This document shows, in pieces, positions 1 through 9,036 of a stretch of 64,000 bases of DNA. The DNA is from Campylobacter iguaniorum. GTDB lineage: Bacteria > Campylobacterota > Campylobacteria > Campylobacterales > Campylobacteraceae. The number at the start of each line of letters is the position of its first letter. Position 1 is the stretch's first letter. The DNA lies in assembly GCF_000736415.1 (NCBI RefSeq), contig NZ_CP009043.1:1178001-1242000 (forward strand). Reading direction: 5' to 3'. Below the pieces are notes generated by a model that saw only the letters and a program-made list of their open reading frames with translations, was not told the DNA's origin and made no database searches. Both the position numbers and the translations under genes were made by a program.

Positions 1-2
1 TT

Positions 3-608
3 GCCCCTTCAACACTAGGAGAGGCTGTTAATCTCCTATCATACCATGCCTCAAAGCTTGGTCTTAGCATATCTGATGAGGCTTTGTATCAGATTTATTC
101 CTTGCAAAATGAAAGCTTATATCTAGCCAGCAGCGAACTAAATAAGATAGCAAATTTAACCAAAAATGTAGATAATAGCATGATTTCAAAGCTGGTTTTT
201 AGTCTAAATGGAGTTAGTTTTGAGACATTTTTTAACAAAATAATATCGGTTCAAAATATCAAAGATGATTTTTTTAGCTACTCAAATGATTCAAATTTCA
301 GTGAAATAATGCTTGTAAATTCGCTCTACAAAGCCTTTTTGCGACTATTCAAAATCCAAACATACGTTAAAATTTATGGTAAATTTGACATTAAAGAAGC
401 CATAGGTTACACGCCACCACCAAACATAGCAAATACATTAAAAAATCAAGCTTTAAGCATGCCAATAGAGCTTTACAAAGATATTTTTATTAAATTAAAT
501 TTAATAGAGTATGATTTAAAGACTAAAAAAGATCTTGAAAAAGAGAGTTTTTTACTCTCTTGCTTACTCTCCATACAAAACCTCATCAGCAAAAACAGAA
601 AAGCTTAA
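3..608 (+). CDS. holA: DNA polymerase III subunit delta, C-terminal part (gene cut by window edge)
   Basis: The reading frame is open from the window edge to the stop at 606-608, so only about the last 200 residues are present. HolA is the clamp-loader delta subunit that opens the beta clamp. The visible N-terminal end (ALYQIYSLQNESLYLASSEL, then NKIANL) matches the delta pattern in which a small helical domain ends in an N/S-E-L-x-K-x-x-x-L segment. The remainder is the helical collar domain. Its position just before rpsF-ssb-rpsR fits known Campylobacter gene order. The identification rests on this segment and on context, because the ATPase-like N-terminus is outside the window. Confidence 0.75.
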   Translation, partial: APSTLGEAVNLLSYHASKLGLSISDEALYQIYSLQNESLYLASSELNKIANLTKNVDNSMISKLVFSLNGVSFETFFNKIISVQNIKDDFFSYSNDSNFSEIMLVNSLYKAFLRLFKIQTYVKIYGKFDIKEAIGYTPPPNIANTLKNQALSMPIELYKDIFIKLNLIEYDLKTKKDLEKESFLLSCLLSIQNLISKNRKA

Positions 609-620
609 GCAAATTTTTGG

Positions 621-629
621 TATTATATT
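621..629 (+). promoter_or_regulatory. candidate -10 region for the rpsF operon
   Basis: TATTATATT lies about 65 bp before the rpsF start in an A/T-rich gap. Campylobacter sigma-70 promoters are recognised mainly by their -10 box, so this is plausible but unproven. Two small hairpins follow (TTGCT/AGCAA at about 633-646 and GCTCT/AGAGC at 655-672) in what would be the leader. I cannot match them to the known S6:S18 leader motif. Confidence 0.35.
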
Positions 630-694
630 AAATTGCTTTTTAGCAAAAATCCTTGCTCTTACAAAATAGAGCTAAATATCCATAAGGAGAACAA

Positions 695-1081
695 ATGAAA
701 CATTACGAGCTTTTATTCATCTTAAAGCCGACATTGACTGAAGATGAAGCTAAAGTTAAAGTTGACTTCATTAAAGAAGTTATCACAAAAAATGGTGGCG
801 AAATCGCTAGCGTTGTAGAGATGGGAACTCGCAAACTTGCTTATAAAATAGACAAGTACGAAAGAGGAACTTACGTAGTTATATACTTCACAGCTCCAAC
901 TCAACTAATCGCTGAGCTAGTAAGAAACATCAGAATAACTGAAGATGTCATTAGATTTTTAACTGTAAAATATGAGAACAAAAGAGAGATTGCTGCTTGG
1001 GATAAATTAAGCAAAGGTCTAAAACTAGTTCCAGCTAAAAAAGAGTTGAGAACTCCAGAAAAACCAGCTGACGCTGAATAA
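695..1081 (+). CDS. rpsF: 30S ribosomal protein S6
   Basis: S6 is a small-subunit protein that binds 16S rRNA together with S18. The 128 residues begin [14 protein letters not shown], the classic S6 start, followed by the RNP-like fold with [20 protein letters not shown]. The C-terminus is a short charged tail ([14 protein letters not shown]), a little longer than in E. coli without the glutamate tail. AAGGAG lies 6-7 nt before the ATG. It is the first gene of the rpsF-ssb-rpsR operon; ssb follows after 14 nt. Confidence 0.97.
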   Translation: MKHYELLFILKPTLTEDEAKVKVDFIKEVITKNGGEIASVVEMGTRKLAYKIDKYERGTYVVIYFTAPTQLIAELVRNIRITEDVIRFLTVKYENKREIAAWDKLSKGLKLVPAKKELRTPEKPADAE

Positions 1082-1095
1082 TTAAAGGGTTTAAT

Positions 1096-1647
1096 ATGTT
1101 TAATAAAGTCGTTTTAGTAGGAAATCTAACAAGAGATATCGAACTTAGATACGCCCAAAGTGGCTCGGCCATAGGAAATACAGCTATAGCAGTTACTCGT
1201 AAATTTAGTGGTGCAAATGGCGAAAAAAGAGAAGAAACGTGCTTTATTGACATTACTTTTTTTGGCAGACAAGCTGAAATAGCAAACCAATACCTAAGCA
1301 AAGGCAGCAAAGTCTTAGTAGAAGGTAGATTAAAGCTAGATCAGTGGCAAGACCAAAGCGGAAATGCGCGTTCCAAACATAGCATAACTGTAGAAAATAT
1401 GGAGATGTTGGGCGCTCAAGGCGGATCTCAATCTCAAGGCACACAAAATAATTACCAAAATAGTTCATACCAAAATGGCGGATACAACAACCAATACTCT
1501 AATGAAAATAGCCAACAAAGCTACAATAGAGTAGAGCCATCATACGCTCAAAAACAACAACCAAAAGCTATGAACGAACAGCCTGAGGAAAAAATCCCAG
1601 AAATAGATGTCGATAAATACGACAATGAAGAAACTATTCCATTTTAA
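1096..1647 (+). CDS. ssb: single-stranded DNA-binding protein
   Basis: SSB protects single-stranded DNA and recruits repair and replication proteins through its C-terminal tip. The N-terminal OB fold (about residues 1-105) begins MFNKVVLVGNLTRDIELRY and contains CFIDITFFGRQAE. It is followed by a flexible Q/N/G/S-rich linker (about 112-165) and the acidic tail ending EETIPF, which matches the conserved D/E-x-x-I-P-F tip. At 183 residues the length is usual. It sits between rpsF and rpsR, as in many bacteria. Confidence 0.97.
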   Translation: MFNKVVLVGNLTRDIELRYAQSGSAIGNTAIAVTRKFSGANGEKREETCFIDITFFGRQAEIANQYLSKGSKVLVEGRLKLDQWQDQSGNARSKHSITVENMEMLGAQGGSQSQGTQNNYQNSSYQNGGYNNQYSNENSQQSYNRVEPSYAQKQQPKAMNEQPEEKIPEIDVDKYDNEETIPF

Positions 1648-1657
1648 AGGATAAATT

Positions 1658-1918
1658 ATGGCAGAAAAAAGAAAATATAGTAAAAAATATTGCAGATATA
1701 CTGAAGCTAAAGTTGAATTTATAGATTACAAAGATACAACACTTTTAAAGTATTGTCTATCTGAAAGATTCAAAATCATGCCAAGACGTCTTACTGGCAC
1801 AAGCAAAAAATACCAAGAAATGGTAGAAAAAGCTATAAAAAGAGCTAGACACGTTGCACTTATACCATACATAGTAGATCGTGACAGCGTAGTTACTAAC
1901 CCATTTGAGGGTCTATAA
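1658..1918 (+). CDS. rpsR: 30S ribosomal protein S18
   Basis: S18 partners S6 on the platform of the small subunit. This 86-residue basic protein starts [20 protein letters not shown] and has the conserved core [20 protein letters not shown] and [11 protein letters not shown], ending with [16 protein letters not shown] precedes the ATG by 7 nt. It is the last gene of the operon; a perfect palindrome follows directly and probably terminates transcription. Confidence 0.97.
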   Translation: MAEKRKYSKKYCRYTEAKVEFIDYKDTTLLKYCLSERFKIMPRRLTGTSKKYQEMVEKAIKRARHVALIPYIVDRDSVVTNPFEGL

Positions 1919-1924
1919 TAACTC

Positions 1925-1952
1925 AAGTTTGGTCTAATATTAGACCAAACTT
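1925..1952. terminator. bidirectional terminator between rpsR and dnaJ
   Basis: A perfect 28-bp palindrome (half-site AAGTTTGGTCTAAT) lies 6 bp after the rpsR stop and 2 bp before the dnaJ stop on the other strand. The two genes converge here, so one hairpin can serve both strands. There is no long T run; the A/T-rich ends of the stem act in its place. Confidence 0.7.
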
Positions 1953-1954
1953 AC

Positions 1955-3052
1955 CTATTTAAACCAACTTTTTATCTTATCAAATATCCCATCACCGTCT
2001 GAACTTTCACCACTTTTTATACCAAAACTATTTTGTAATTTTTCTAAAAGCTCTTTTTGTTCATCTGTCAGTTTTTTAGGAGTATTTATAGAAATTTGAG
2101 CTATAAGTCTACCATTTTTCTTAGTTCTTGTATTCTTTATACCCTCATTTTCAAAGACAAACTGCTCTTTATCTTTTGCGCCAATTCCAAGTTTTAGCTC
2201 AGTGTCGCCACGCAAAGTAGGTATCTTGATACTCTCTCCAAGCATAGCTTGAGTGAAGAAAACAGGAATCTCTATATAGACATCATCACCATGTCTTACA
2301 AAGTTTTCATCTTCTTTTACGCTAATTCTAACATATAAATCGCCAGCATCTTTTGTGCCGACATTTCCTTTGCCAGCAACCCTAATACGCATATCATCAT
2401 CGACGCCCTCTGGAATATTTATCGTGATATTTGCTTCTATTTCATTATATCCGTTGCCATAGCAGTCTTTGCACTTTTCTTTGATCTGTTCGCCAGTCCC
2501 AGAGCAATACGGACAAGCTTGAACAAAACTCATAAAGCCTTGTCTTTGACTTATCTTGCCCCTACCACCGCAATGTGAGCAAGTAGCTTTTTTGCCATCT
2601 TTTGCGCCAGTTGCATTACATGTTTTGCAAGGTGTTTTGTATTTGTATTTTATCTCTTTTTCGCAGCCAAAAACAGCCTCATAAAACTCAAGTCTAATTC
2701 CAACTTCCAAATCCAAATTATATTTATCGCTTCTTTTGGATTTTGTTCCGTTAAAACCGCCGCCAAAAAATGAGCTAAAGATATCTCCAAGATCAAAATC
2801 GGCCTCAAAGCCACCAAATCCACCAGATGAATTTAGCCCATCTTTACCGTATCTATCGTATATTCCACGTTTTTCTTCATTGCTTAAAACTTCATAGGCT
2901 TCATTTATTTTTTTAAATTTTTCTTCAGCTTCTTTATCGCCCTGATTTCTATCTGGATGGTATTTTAGAGCTAATTTTCTATAAGCTTTTTTTATAGTAT
3001 CTCCATCTGCGTCTCTTGAAATCTCTAAAATTTCATAGTAATCAAACTCCAA
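1955..3052 (-). CDS. dnaJ: chaperone DnaJ (Hsp40)
   Basis: DnaJ delivers unfolded clients to DnaK and stimulates its ATPase. The 365 residues show the full type I layout: J-domain (1-70) with YHPDRNQGD; a G/F-rich stretch (about 75-105, with FFGGGF); a zinc domain with four CxxCxGxG-type motifs ([32 protein letters not shown]); and the C-terminal substrate-binding beta domains. It is divergent from racR, an arrangement I remember from C. jejuni, and converges on rpsR. All zinc cysteines are present, which separates it from CbpA-type proteins. Confidence 0.95.
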   Translation of the reverse strand: MEFDYYEILEISRDADGDTIKKAYRKLALKYHPDRNQGDKEAEEKFKKINEAYEVLSNEEKRGIYDRYGKDGLNSSGGFGGFEADFDLGDIFSSFFGGGFNGTKSKRSDKYNLDLEVGIRLEFYEAVFGCEKEIKYKYKTPCKTCNATGAKDGKKATCSHCGGRGKISQRQGFMSFVQACPYCSGTGEQIKEKCKDCYGNGYNEIEANITINIPEGVDDDMRIRVAGKGNVGTKDAGDLYVRISVKEDENFVRHGDDVYIEIPVFFTQAMLGESIKIPTLRGDTELKLGIGAKDKEQFVFENEGIKNTRTKKNGRLIAQISINTPKKLTDEQKELLEKLQNSFGIKSGESSDGDGIFDKIKSWFK

Positions 3053-3203
3053 ATTGCTTCCTTATATCGTAAATTTTTAATCTGATATTTTATCCAAACA
3101 ATACTAAATTTATTCATAAATTTATTTTCATGATTGTATTAATTTTATGGCAAATTTATAATTTATTTACCAAATTTAGATTTAGTTTTTACTTATTTTT
3201 GGA

Positions 3204-3209
3204 TATAAT
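3204..3209 (+). promoter_or_regulatory. candidate -10 box for racRS
   Basis: TATAAT within GGATATAATAG lies 28 nt before the racR ATG, with T-rich stretches upstream in the Campylobacter manner. AAGGAG at about 3226-3231 is the ribosome-binding site. Confidence 0.5.
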
Positions 3210-3236
3210 AGTAAATAAAATATATAAGGAGTCAAA

Positions 3237-3908
3237 ATGATAAATGTTTTAATGATTGAAGACGATCCAGAATTTGCACAAATTTTATCTGAGTATTTGC
3301 TGAAATTTAATATCAAAGTCACAAACTATGAAGATCCATATCTTGGACTAAGTGCAGGCATTAAAAACTATGATTTGCTAGTGCTAGATTTAACTCTGCC
3401 TGGTATGGACGGGCTTGAAGTCTGTAAAGAAATCAGGGAAAAATATGATATTCCTATCATTATAAGCTCAGCTAGAAGCGATGTAAATGACCGCGTTGTT
3501 GGTCTTCAAATAGGCGCTGATGATTACTTGCCAAAACCTTATGATCCAAAAGAGATGCACGCTAGAATCATAAGCCTAATCAGACGTTACAAAAAAACAA
3601 ACGAAATACAAGAAGTAGCAACAGATACGTCATTTAAAGTCGATGAAAAAAGACATGAGATATCTTACGCTGGAAATATTCTAACTCTAACACCAGCAGA
3701 GTATGAAATACTTGAATATCTCATAAAACAACATAGCTTTTCAGTATCACGTGAGCAACTAGTCTATCACTGTAAAAGCCTAAAAGACAAAGACTCTAAA
3801 AGTTTAGATGTAATCATTGGACGACTAAGAACTAAAATAGGCGATAGCTCAAAATCTCCTAAGCATATATTTTCAGTTCGCGGAATAGGATATAAACTAA
3901 TAGGATGA
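3237..3908 (+). CDS. racR: two-component response regulator RacR (OmpR family)
   Basis: This is a DNA-binding response regulator. The receiver domain (about 1-118) has the acidic pocket IEDD at 7-10, phosphoacceptor Asp51 in LVLDLTLPGMDG and Lys100 in YLPKPYD. The winged-helix output domain (about 130-223) contains LTPAEYEILEYL and ends IFSVRGIGYKL, typical of OmpR/PhoB proteins. It overlaps racS by 4 nt. The dnaJ/racR/racS/recR context identifies it as RacR, which in C. jejuni is linked to colonisation, temperature response and low-oxygen respiration. Confidence 0.88.
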   Translation: MINVLMIEDDPEFAQILSEYLLKFNIKVTNYEDPYLGLSAGIKNYDLLVLDLTLPGMDGLEVCKEIREKYDIPIIISSARSDVNDRVVGLQIGADDYLPKPYDPKEMHARIISLIRRYKKTNEIQEVATDTSFKVDEKRHEISYAGNILTLTPAEYEILEYLIKQHSFSVSREQLVYHCKSLKDKDSKSLDVIIGRLRTKIGDSSKSPKHIFSVRGIGYKLIG

Positions 3909-5143
3909 GATACTCTCTAAGCACCAAAATTACCGTAATATTTGCTATTGGATTTACTGTTATTTGCGTCTTGTTTTTTATGTTTGCAAAGTTGCAACAT
4001 GACAATATGCTAGACAAAATCAAAGAAAATCAGTATAACTCCATAAACTGGCTACTTTCTTTATATAAAAAGTCAAATATGCCAGAAAACTGGGAGCAGT
4101 ACTTCAAAAATTTCAATCTAGCGTATGTCAAAAATCCAAAAATGGAAGAGCAAATTTTAAATGATGGTGATTTAATGGAGAGAGTAGACACTCCAATTGG
4201 CATGGTTGAAACCATATTTTATGATGGAAATCTATTTTTACGTATCAAAAATCAAAGCGTGACCATAATCCTTGAAAATACTTTAAAAGGGGCAAATGAC
4301 TCTCTTTTAATCGGATTTTTGATAACTATTGCCTTGTTTGTGTCGCTTTATATATCTATTTTTAGAAGCTTAGTACCACTTAAAAAACTAAGAGATGACA
4401 TAAGGAAATTTGCCGCAGGAAATATGGATAGCGTTTGCCACGTAAATATCGCAAAAGGCGAAGATGAGATAGCAGAAGTTGCTTATGAGTTTAATAATGC
4501 AGCTTGCAAGATCAAAGAGCTTATTATGTCTAGGCAACTATTTTTAAGAACTATTATGCATGAGCTAAAAACTCCTATCGGAAAAGGTAGAATAGTCAGC
4601 GAAATGTGCGAAGATGAAACTCAAAAAAACAGACTTATAGCTATTTTTGAGAGATTAAATATCCTTATAAATGAGTTTGCAAAAGTAGAACAACTACTAA
4701 GCAAAAGCTATGCATTACAGTATGAAAACTACCATTTTAGCTTGATTCTTGATCAGACTAAAGATATACTTTTACTAGATGATTTCGATGATAAAATCAG
4801 CGTGGATATACAAGCAGATCCGATGCTTAGAGTTGATTTCCAACTATTTTCGCTAGCGTTAAAAAATCTAATTGATAATGCACTGAAATATTCAGACAAC
4901 AAAAAAGCTATCATAGTTTGCGATGAGGAGCATATTTGCATCAAAAATAGTGGTAAACCTCTTGAAAAACCAATCGAACACTACAAACAAGCATTCATCA
5001 GAGACAATAGCTCAAAAACCGCTGGAATGGGGCTTGGGCTATATATCATAGAACATATCTGTGCTATGCATAAATTTGGATTTACTTACAAATACATAGA
5101 TGGATATCATACTTTTTGTATCAAATTTAAAAAATCAAAATAA
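3905..5143 (+). CDS. racS: sensor histidine kinase RacS
   Basis: This is the inner-membrane sensor kinase for RacR. The 412-residue protein has an N-terminal membrane helix (about 8-28), a periplasmic domain of roughly 100 residues, a second helix (about 135-155) and a HAMP-like linker. The dimerisation helix carries the phosphorylated His in FLRTIMHELKTPIGKG. The ATPase domain has NLIDNALKYSDN (N box) and GMGLGLYI (G box). The linked H and N/G boxes are intact. Its stop codon overlaps the recR start (TAATG), so the three genes should be co-transcribed. The signal sensed cannot be read from the sequence. Confidence 0.87.
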   Translation: MRYSLSTKITVIFAIGFTVICVLFFMFAKLQHDNMLDKIKENQYNSINWLLSLYKKSNMPENWEQYFKNFNLAYVKNPKMEEQILNDGDLMERVDTPIGMVETIFYDGNLFLRIKNQSVTIILENTLKGANDSLLIGFLITIALFVSLYISIFRSLVPLKKLRDDIRKFAAGNMDSVCHVNIAKGEDEIAEVAYEFNNAACKIKELIMSRQLFLRTIMHELKTPIGKGRIVSEMCEDETQKNRLIAIFERLNILINEFAKVEQLLSKSYALQYENYHFSLILDQTKDILLLDDFDDKISVDIQADPMLRVDFQLFSLALKNLIDNALKYSDNKKAIIVCDEEHICIKNSGKPLEKPIEHYKQAFIRDNSSKTAGMGLGLYIIEHICAMHKFGFTYKYIDGYHTFCIKFKKSK

Positions 5144-5712
5144 TGCAAACAACAAAAATAGAAAAATTTGACGCATTGGTATCGTGCTTCGAAAAAATAC
5201 CAGGAGTTGGTAAAAAATCAGCCTTGAAATATGCATATAGTGTTTCTTTAGGAGATTCATTTTTAGGGCTAAATTTAGCTCATAGCATAGAAGATGCCAT
5301 TAGATTTTTAAAGCATTGCTCAAGATGTGGAGGCATAAGTGAGAATGAAATTTGTGATATATGCAGCGACAATGCTAGAGATAAAAATACGCTTTGCATA
5401 GTTGAAAGTCCAAAAGATATCTTGACTATTGAGCAATCAAATTCATTCAATGGAGTCTACTTTGTTTTTAACAATGCTGATAGATTAGAAATATTACAAA
5501 AAAACATAATAGATAATGATATAAAAGAGATAATATTTGCACTAACCCCAAGTATAAATAGCGATGGACTGATGCTTTACATAGAAGATAGACTAAAAAA
5601 TTTGGATCTAAATTTCACAAAAATAGCTCAAGGCATACCAACTGGAGTAAGCCTTGAAAATATCGATATGCTCTCGCTCACAAAAGCTATAAAAGATAGG
5701 CGAACTATCTAA
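5143..5712 (+). CDS. recR: recombination protein RecR
   Basis: RecR acts with RecO, and RecF where present, to load RecA at gaps. The 189 residues contain a helix-hairpin-helix start (FEKIPGVGKKSALKYA), the four-cysteine zinc finger CSRCGGISENEICDIC (about residues 65-80) and the Toprim domain beginning LCIVESPKDILTIE. C. jejuni RecR is of similar length. The gene converges on aroE with the stop codons overlapping by 4 bp and no room for a terminator hairpin. Confidence 0.94.
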   Translation: MQTTKIEKFDALVSCFEKIPGVGKKSALKYAYSVSLGDSFLGLNLAHSIEDAIRFLKHCSRCGGISENEICDICSDNARDKNTLCIVESPKDILTIEQSNSFNGVYFVFNNADRLEILQKNIIDNDIKEIIFALTPSINSDGLMLYIEDRLKNLDLNFTKIAQGIPTGVSLENIDMLSLTKAIKDRRTI

Positions 5713-6494
5713 AGAGTAAATGCCTCTTTCATATACCCTTTTATCACATCCAAATCAAAGCTATTGTCGTAAAATAGATTAAACGCTAACACAGCTTGAA
5801 AAAGCAGCATATCAGCCCCATCTTTTACTTGGAGATTTTTTTGCTTGGCTAAATTTAAAAATGGTGTTTGCCTGCCATAGATAACATCAAATGCAAATTT
5901 AGAGTTTGAAAACACACTATTAAGAGTGGTTTCTTGCATAGGCAATTCATTATTTACTAGACCAGCTGGAGTGGTATTTACCACAAGATCGTAAGATTTT
6001 GGCTCATACTCATCAAAGCTAAAAAAGTTATAGTCCTTAAACTCATCTGCTCTATTTTGGCTTCTATTTACCACATCTACATCTATTCCATTTGATTGCA
6101 AAATATAGCTGATGGCTTTAGACGTGCCACCAGCTCCTATGACAAGGGCATTTTGTACTTTACCAAAATCACTTATAGCCATCATAAATCCGGGTGCATC
6201 AGTGTTGAAGCCATAAAGCTTATTTTCTTTTTTTACTATTGTATTTACAGAGCCGATTTTTTTGGCATTTTGATCAAGCTCATCGCATTTAGCAAATGCA
6301 ACTTCTTTAAATGGTATGGTTATGTTTGCCCCTTTTAAACTAAGTTTATTAAAAACATTAGTTAGCTGGGAGCTATCTTGTAAACAAACTCTACCATAAA
6401 AATCATCTAGCCCAAGACCACAAATAGCTAAATTATGCAGTCTTGGAGATATTGAGTGCGCTATTGGATTACCAAATACAGCGTAACAGTTCAC
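5709..6494 (-). CDS. aroE: shikimate dehydrogenase
   Basis: AroE reduces 3-dehydroshikimate to shikimate with NADPH in the aromatic amino-acid pathway. The 261 residues begin MNCYAVFGNPIAHSISPRLH, holding the shikimate-binding S-x-S motif. ANITIPFKE carries the catalytic Lys, and VIGAGGTSKAISYIL is the nucleotide-binding loop. The end has KDGADMLLFQAVLAFNLF, also conserved. It directly follows the SPOR-domain gene with a 1-nt overlap, in the fur-to-aroE run. Confidence 0.95.
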   Translation of the reverse strand: MNCYAVFGNPIAHSISPRLHNLAICGLGLDDFYGRVCLQDSSQLTNVFNKLSLKGANITIPFKEVAFAKCDELDQNAKKIGSVNTIVKKENKLYGFNTDAPGFMMAISDFGKVQNALVIGAGGTSKAISYILQSNGIDVDVVNRSQNRADEFKDYNFFSFDEYEPKSYDLVVNTTPAGLVNNELPMQETTLNSVFSNSKFAFDVIYGRQTPFLNLAKQKNLQVKDGADMLLFQAVLAFNLFYDNSFDLDVIKGYMKEAFTL

Positions 6495-7228
6495 TATTTT
6501 ACCCTATAAACGAATGCTTTATCAGAGATATCTTTTTTTATCTTTTCCATATTTACAGTAAGCTCATTAGCATTAAATGGTCCTACTAGTACTTTAACAA
6601 CTTTGTTGCCATTTACGCTAGTTTCATAAATATGGTATGCATATCCTTGCTCTTTGATCTTTTTAATCAAAGTTGCATTTGGGTTAAATTTAGACAAAGA
6701 AGCAAGCTGAATATAGCTACCTTTGCTTAAATTTGAAGTTGCTTGAGCTTGTTTTTTTGGCTCAGCTTTAGGTTGCTCTTTTTTTACCACTTTTGGAGTG
6801 ACACTTTTTTGAGCTGGCTCAGCTTTAGGTTGCTCTTTTGGCGCAACGATAGGAGTGCTTGGCTCGGTTGTCACGCTTTGATTAGCGTCCATTGCTTGAT
6901 TGTTTTTATAGTCATTTACTATATTTTCAAAACTATCTTTCCCAGCTGTATCTGGTATAATAGGAACTTGCTCAAAAATTTCATTATTTGGAGTATTTGT
7001 TTCTACTTTCAGTTCTGGTTCTGCTGGAAGTACTAAGCCATCATTCATATTTTCATTGGTGGCAGTATTTTCTTTAGAGTCACCATTTACTAACTTCATG
7101 ATTATTAGTATAACAACAAATAAAACTACAAGCCCAGCCACGCCAACAAGTATTTTTCTAGTTTTTCCAGACTTTTCATCATCACTTTTATCTAGCAATA
7201 TATCTTGTAAATTATTATTTTCTTCCAT
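6494..7228 (-). CDS. SPOR-domain inner-membrane protein
   Basis: This is a bitopic protein with a cytoplasmic acidic N-terminus, one membrane helix (about residues 26-46, ILVGVAGLVVLFVVILIIMK) and a long periplasmic P/K/Q-rich linker with repeated EQPKAEP units. It ends in a SPOR domain (last ~75 residues, SKGSYIQLASLSKF to DKAFVYRVK) that binds denuded peptidoglycan glycan strands, usually at the septum. I prefer the ATG at 7228, which has GGAG 6 nt upstream, over the ATG at 7240 that overlaps the previous stop (4 extra residues). It is FtsN-like in layout but not identifiable as FtsN. Confidence 0.8.
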   Translation of the reverse strand: MEENNNLQDILLDKSDDEKSGKTRKILVGVAGLVVLFVVILIIMKLVNGDSKENTATNENMNDGLVLPAEPELKVETNTPNNEIFEQVPIIPDTAGKDSFENIVNDYKNNQAMDANQSVTTEPSTPIVAPKEQPKAEPAQKSVTPKVVKKEQPKAEPKKQAQATSNLSKGSYIQLASLSKFNPNATLIKKIKEQGYAYHIYETSVNGNKVVKVLVGPFNANELTVNMEKIKKDISDKAFVYRVK

Positions 7229-7239
7229 TTTCTTCTCCA

Positions 7240-7782
7240 TTACATATGCTTAGACCAACTAGCCCCACGCTCTTTTTGATATAGTTCATAAGGCAACGCC
7301 AATATATTAAACTCTCTTGGCATCTCAAGACTAGGAAACATTCTCCACTCTTGAGGTAATCTTTGAGCCAGCATAATAGATAGCTTATTTGCTATTTGAT
7401 ATCCCTCATTTAGTGTGGTGTGACCCTTATGCACATAAAGATGAAGATGACCTGGTGTCTTGCTTTGATACGCAGTAAAGTTTATAAACCCCTCTTCTCT
7501 AAGCAAAAGCTGTGCCCTATGCCAAAATCTCTCAGGAGTTCTTCCATTGTAATCAAAAACTATATTTTCTACCTTGTCATCTTTGCTTATCAAAGAGTGA
7601 GCAGCTATTATTTTATCCTCTTCATGCTCTTTTTGAACACTATAGTTTAGCGGCTCATCAACTCTTTCAAATTTATCAAAGAAATATCTACCCTTGTATT
7701 CTATCTTATTTACTATAGTATCACGCTTGATAAAATAATGGCTTGTGATCATCTTTATAAGCGTTAAATCCGTACTTTGCAT
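7240..7782 (-). CDS. conserved DUF1882-type protein of unknown function
   Basis: The 180-residue soluble protein begins [22 protein letters not shown] recognise it as the family annotated DUF1882 in epsilonproteobacteria, always near glyA/lysS. It has a histidine-bearing segment ([20 protein letters not shown]) and no signal peptide or membrane helix. The H-x-H-x-Y-x-H run resembles a metal or phosphoester site, but no catalytic role is known to me. It lies 1 nt from glyA and overlaps the SPOR gene start region, so it is part of the same transcript. Confidence 0.75.
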   Translation of the reverse strand: MQSTDLTLIKMITSHYFIKRDTIVNKIEYKGRYFFDKFERVDEPLNYSVQKEHEEDKIIAAHSLISKDDKVENIVFDYNGRTPERFWHRAQLLLREEGFINFTAYQSKTPGHLHLYVHKGHTTLNEGYQIANKLSIMLAQRLPQEWRMFPSLEMPREFNILALPYELYQKERGASWSKHM

Positions 7783-9026
7783 TAAAACATTGCCTTATCA
7801 TAAATAATAAATTGATGTGCTAAATCTTTAAGCTCTGCTTTAATTTTAGCTTGCAAATCAGTGTTATTGATATCATCTAAAACATCAGCTATGCGACTAG
7901 CTATAAGCTCGAATTCGCCCTCTTTCATACCTCTTGCAGTAAGCGCTGGACTTCCTACTCTAATACCACTAGTAACAAATGGACTTCTAGTCTCACCCGG
8001 AACTGTATTTTTATTTACTGTGATACCTGCATTACCTAGAGCTATATCGGCATCTTTTCCACTAAATTCTTTATTTAAGAAGCTTACTAGAACAAGGTGA
8101 TTATCTGTTCCGCCACTTACTAGGTCATACCCTCTTGCCATAAGAACTTCGCCAAGTTTTTTGGCATTTGCTTTTACTTGTTTAGCATAAACTTTCCACT
8201 CATCACTTAAGTTATGTTTGAAGCCAACTGCTTTACCAGCAATAACATGCATAAGTGGTCCACCTTGGATACCTGGGAAGATTGAGCTGTTGATTTTTTT
8301 AGCAAATTCCTCATCATTTGTCATGATGATACCGCCTCTTGGGCCCCTTAATGTTTTATGAGTAGTTGAGCTTACTACGTGGCAGTGCGGGAATGGGCTA
8401 TTGTGTTCACCTGCTACTACAAGTCCAGCGATATGTGCAACATCTGCAAATAGATAAGCTCCAACGCTATCAGCTATTTCTCTAAATCTTTTAAAATCAA
8501 TCTCTCTAGCATAAGCACTAGCTCCACAAACTATCATTTTTGGTTTTGTGATATTTGCTATTTCTTCAACTTTATCATAGTTTATGCGACCATCTAGTTC
8601 AACGCCATAAAAGAAGCTTTCATAGTTTTTTCCAGAGCTTGAAACTTTTGAGCCATGAGTAAGGTGTCCGCCATGGCTTAGATCCATACCTAAAATCTTA
8701 TCACCTGGTTTTAAAAATGCACCATAAACGCCTTGATTTGCTTGGCTACCACTATTTGGTTGGACATTTGCAAACTCACAACCAAAAAGTTTTTTACATC
8801 TGTCGATTGCGATTTGCTCGATCTCATCGACAAATTCGCAACCACCATAATATCTTTTGCCAGGATAGCCCTCAGCGTATTTATTTGTAAGAACCGAACC
8901 CATTACTTCCATAACATCTGGATATGTGAAGTTTTCACTAGCGATCATTTCAAGGTGATCACACTGTCTTTGTAGCTCTTTATTTACTAAAGAATATATA
9001 TCTTTATCGAAATTTTCTAAACTCAT
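7782..9026 (-). CDS. glyA: serine hydroxymethyltransferase
   Basis: This PLP enzyme interconverts serine and glycine while charging tetrahydrofolate with a one-carbon unit. At 414 residues it is of standard length. [35 protein letters not shown], and [16 protein letters not shown] with the PLP-binding Lys at about residue 224 are all canonical. AAGGAG precedes the ATG. It is downstream of lysS by 10 nt and upstream of the DUF1882 gene. Confidence 0.97.
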   Translation of the reverse strand: MSLENFDKDIYSLVNKELQRQCDHLEMIASENFTYPDVMEVMGSVLTNKYAEGYPGKRYYGGCEFVDEIEQIAIDRCKKLFGCEFANVQPNSGSQANQGVYGAFLKPGDKILGMDLSHGGHLTHGSKVSSSGKNYESFFYGVELDGRINYDKVEEIANITKPKMIVCGASAYAREIDFKRFREIADSVGAYLFADVAHIAGLVVAGEHNSPFPHCHVVSSTTHKTLRGPRGGIIMTNDEEFAKKINSSIFPGIQGGPLMHVIAGKAVGFKHNLSDEWKVYAKQVKANAKKLGEVLMARGYDLVSGGTDNHLVLVSFLNKEFSGKDADIALGNAGITVNKNTVPGETRSPFVTSGIRVGSPALTARGMKEGEFELIASRIADVLDDINNTDLQAKIKAELKDLAHQFIIYDKAMF

Positions 9027-9036
9027 TTTTATCTCC

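Noticed and set aside
609-694. Possible S6:S18-binding leader before rpsF
   Set aside because: Two small hairpins exist, but the CCG-containing bulge typical of that leader was not found.
9027-9036. Possible riboswitch upstream of glyA
   Set aside because: Only 10 nt separate glyA from lysS, leaving no room for a structured leader.
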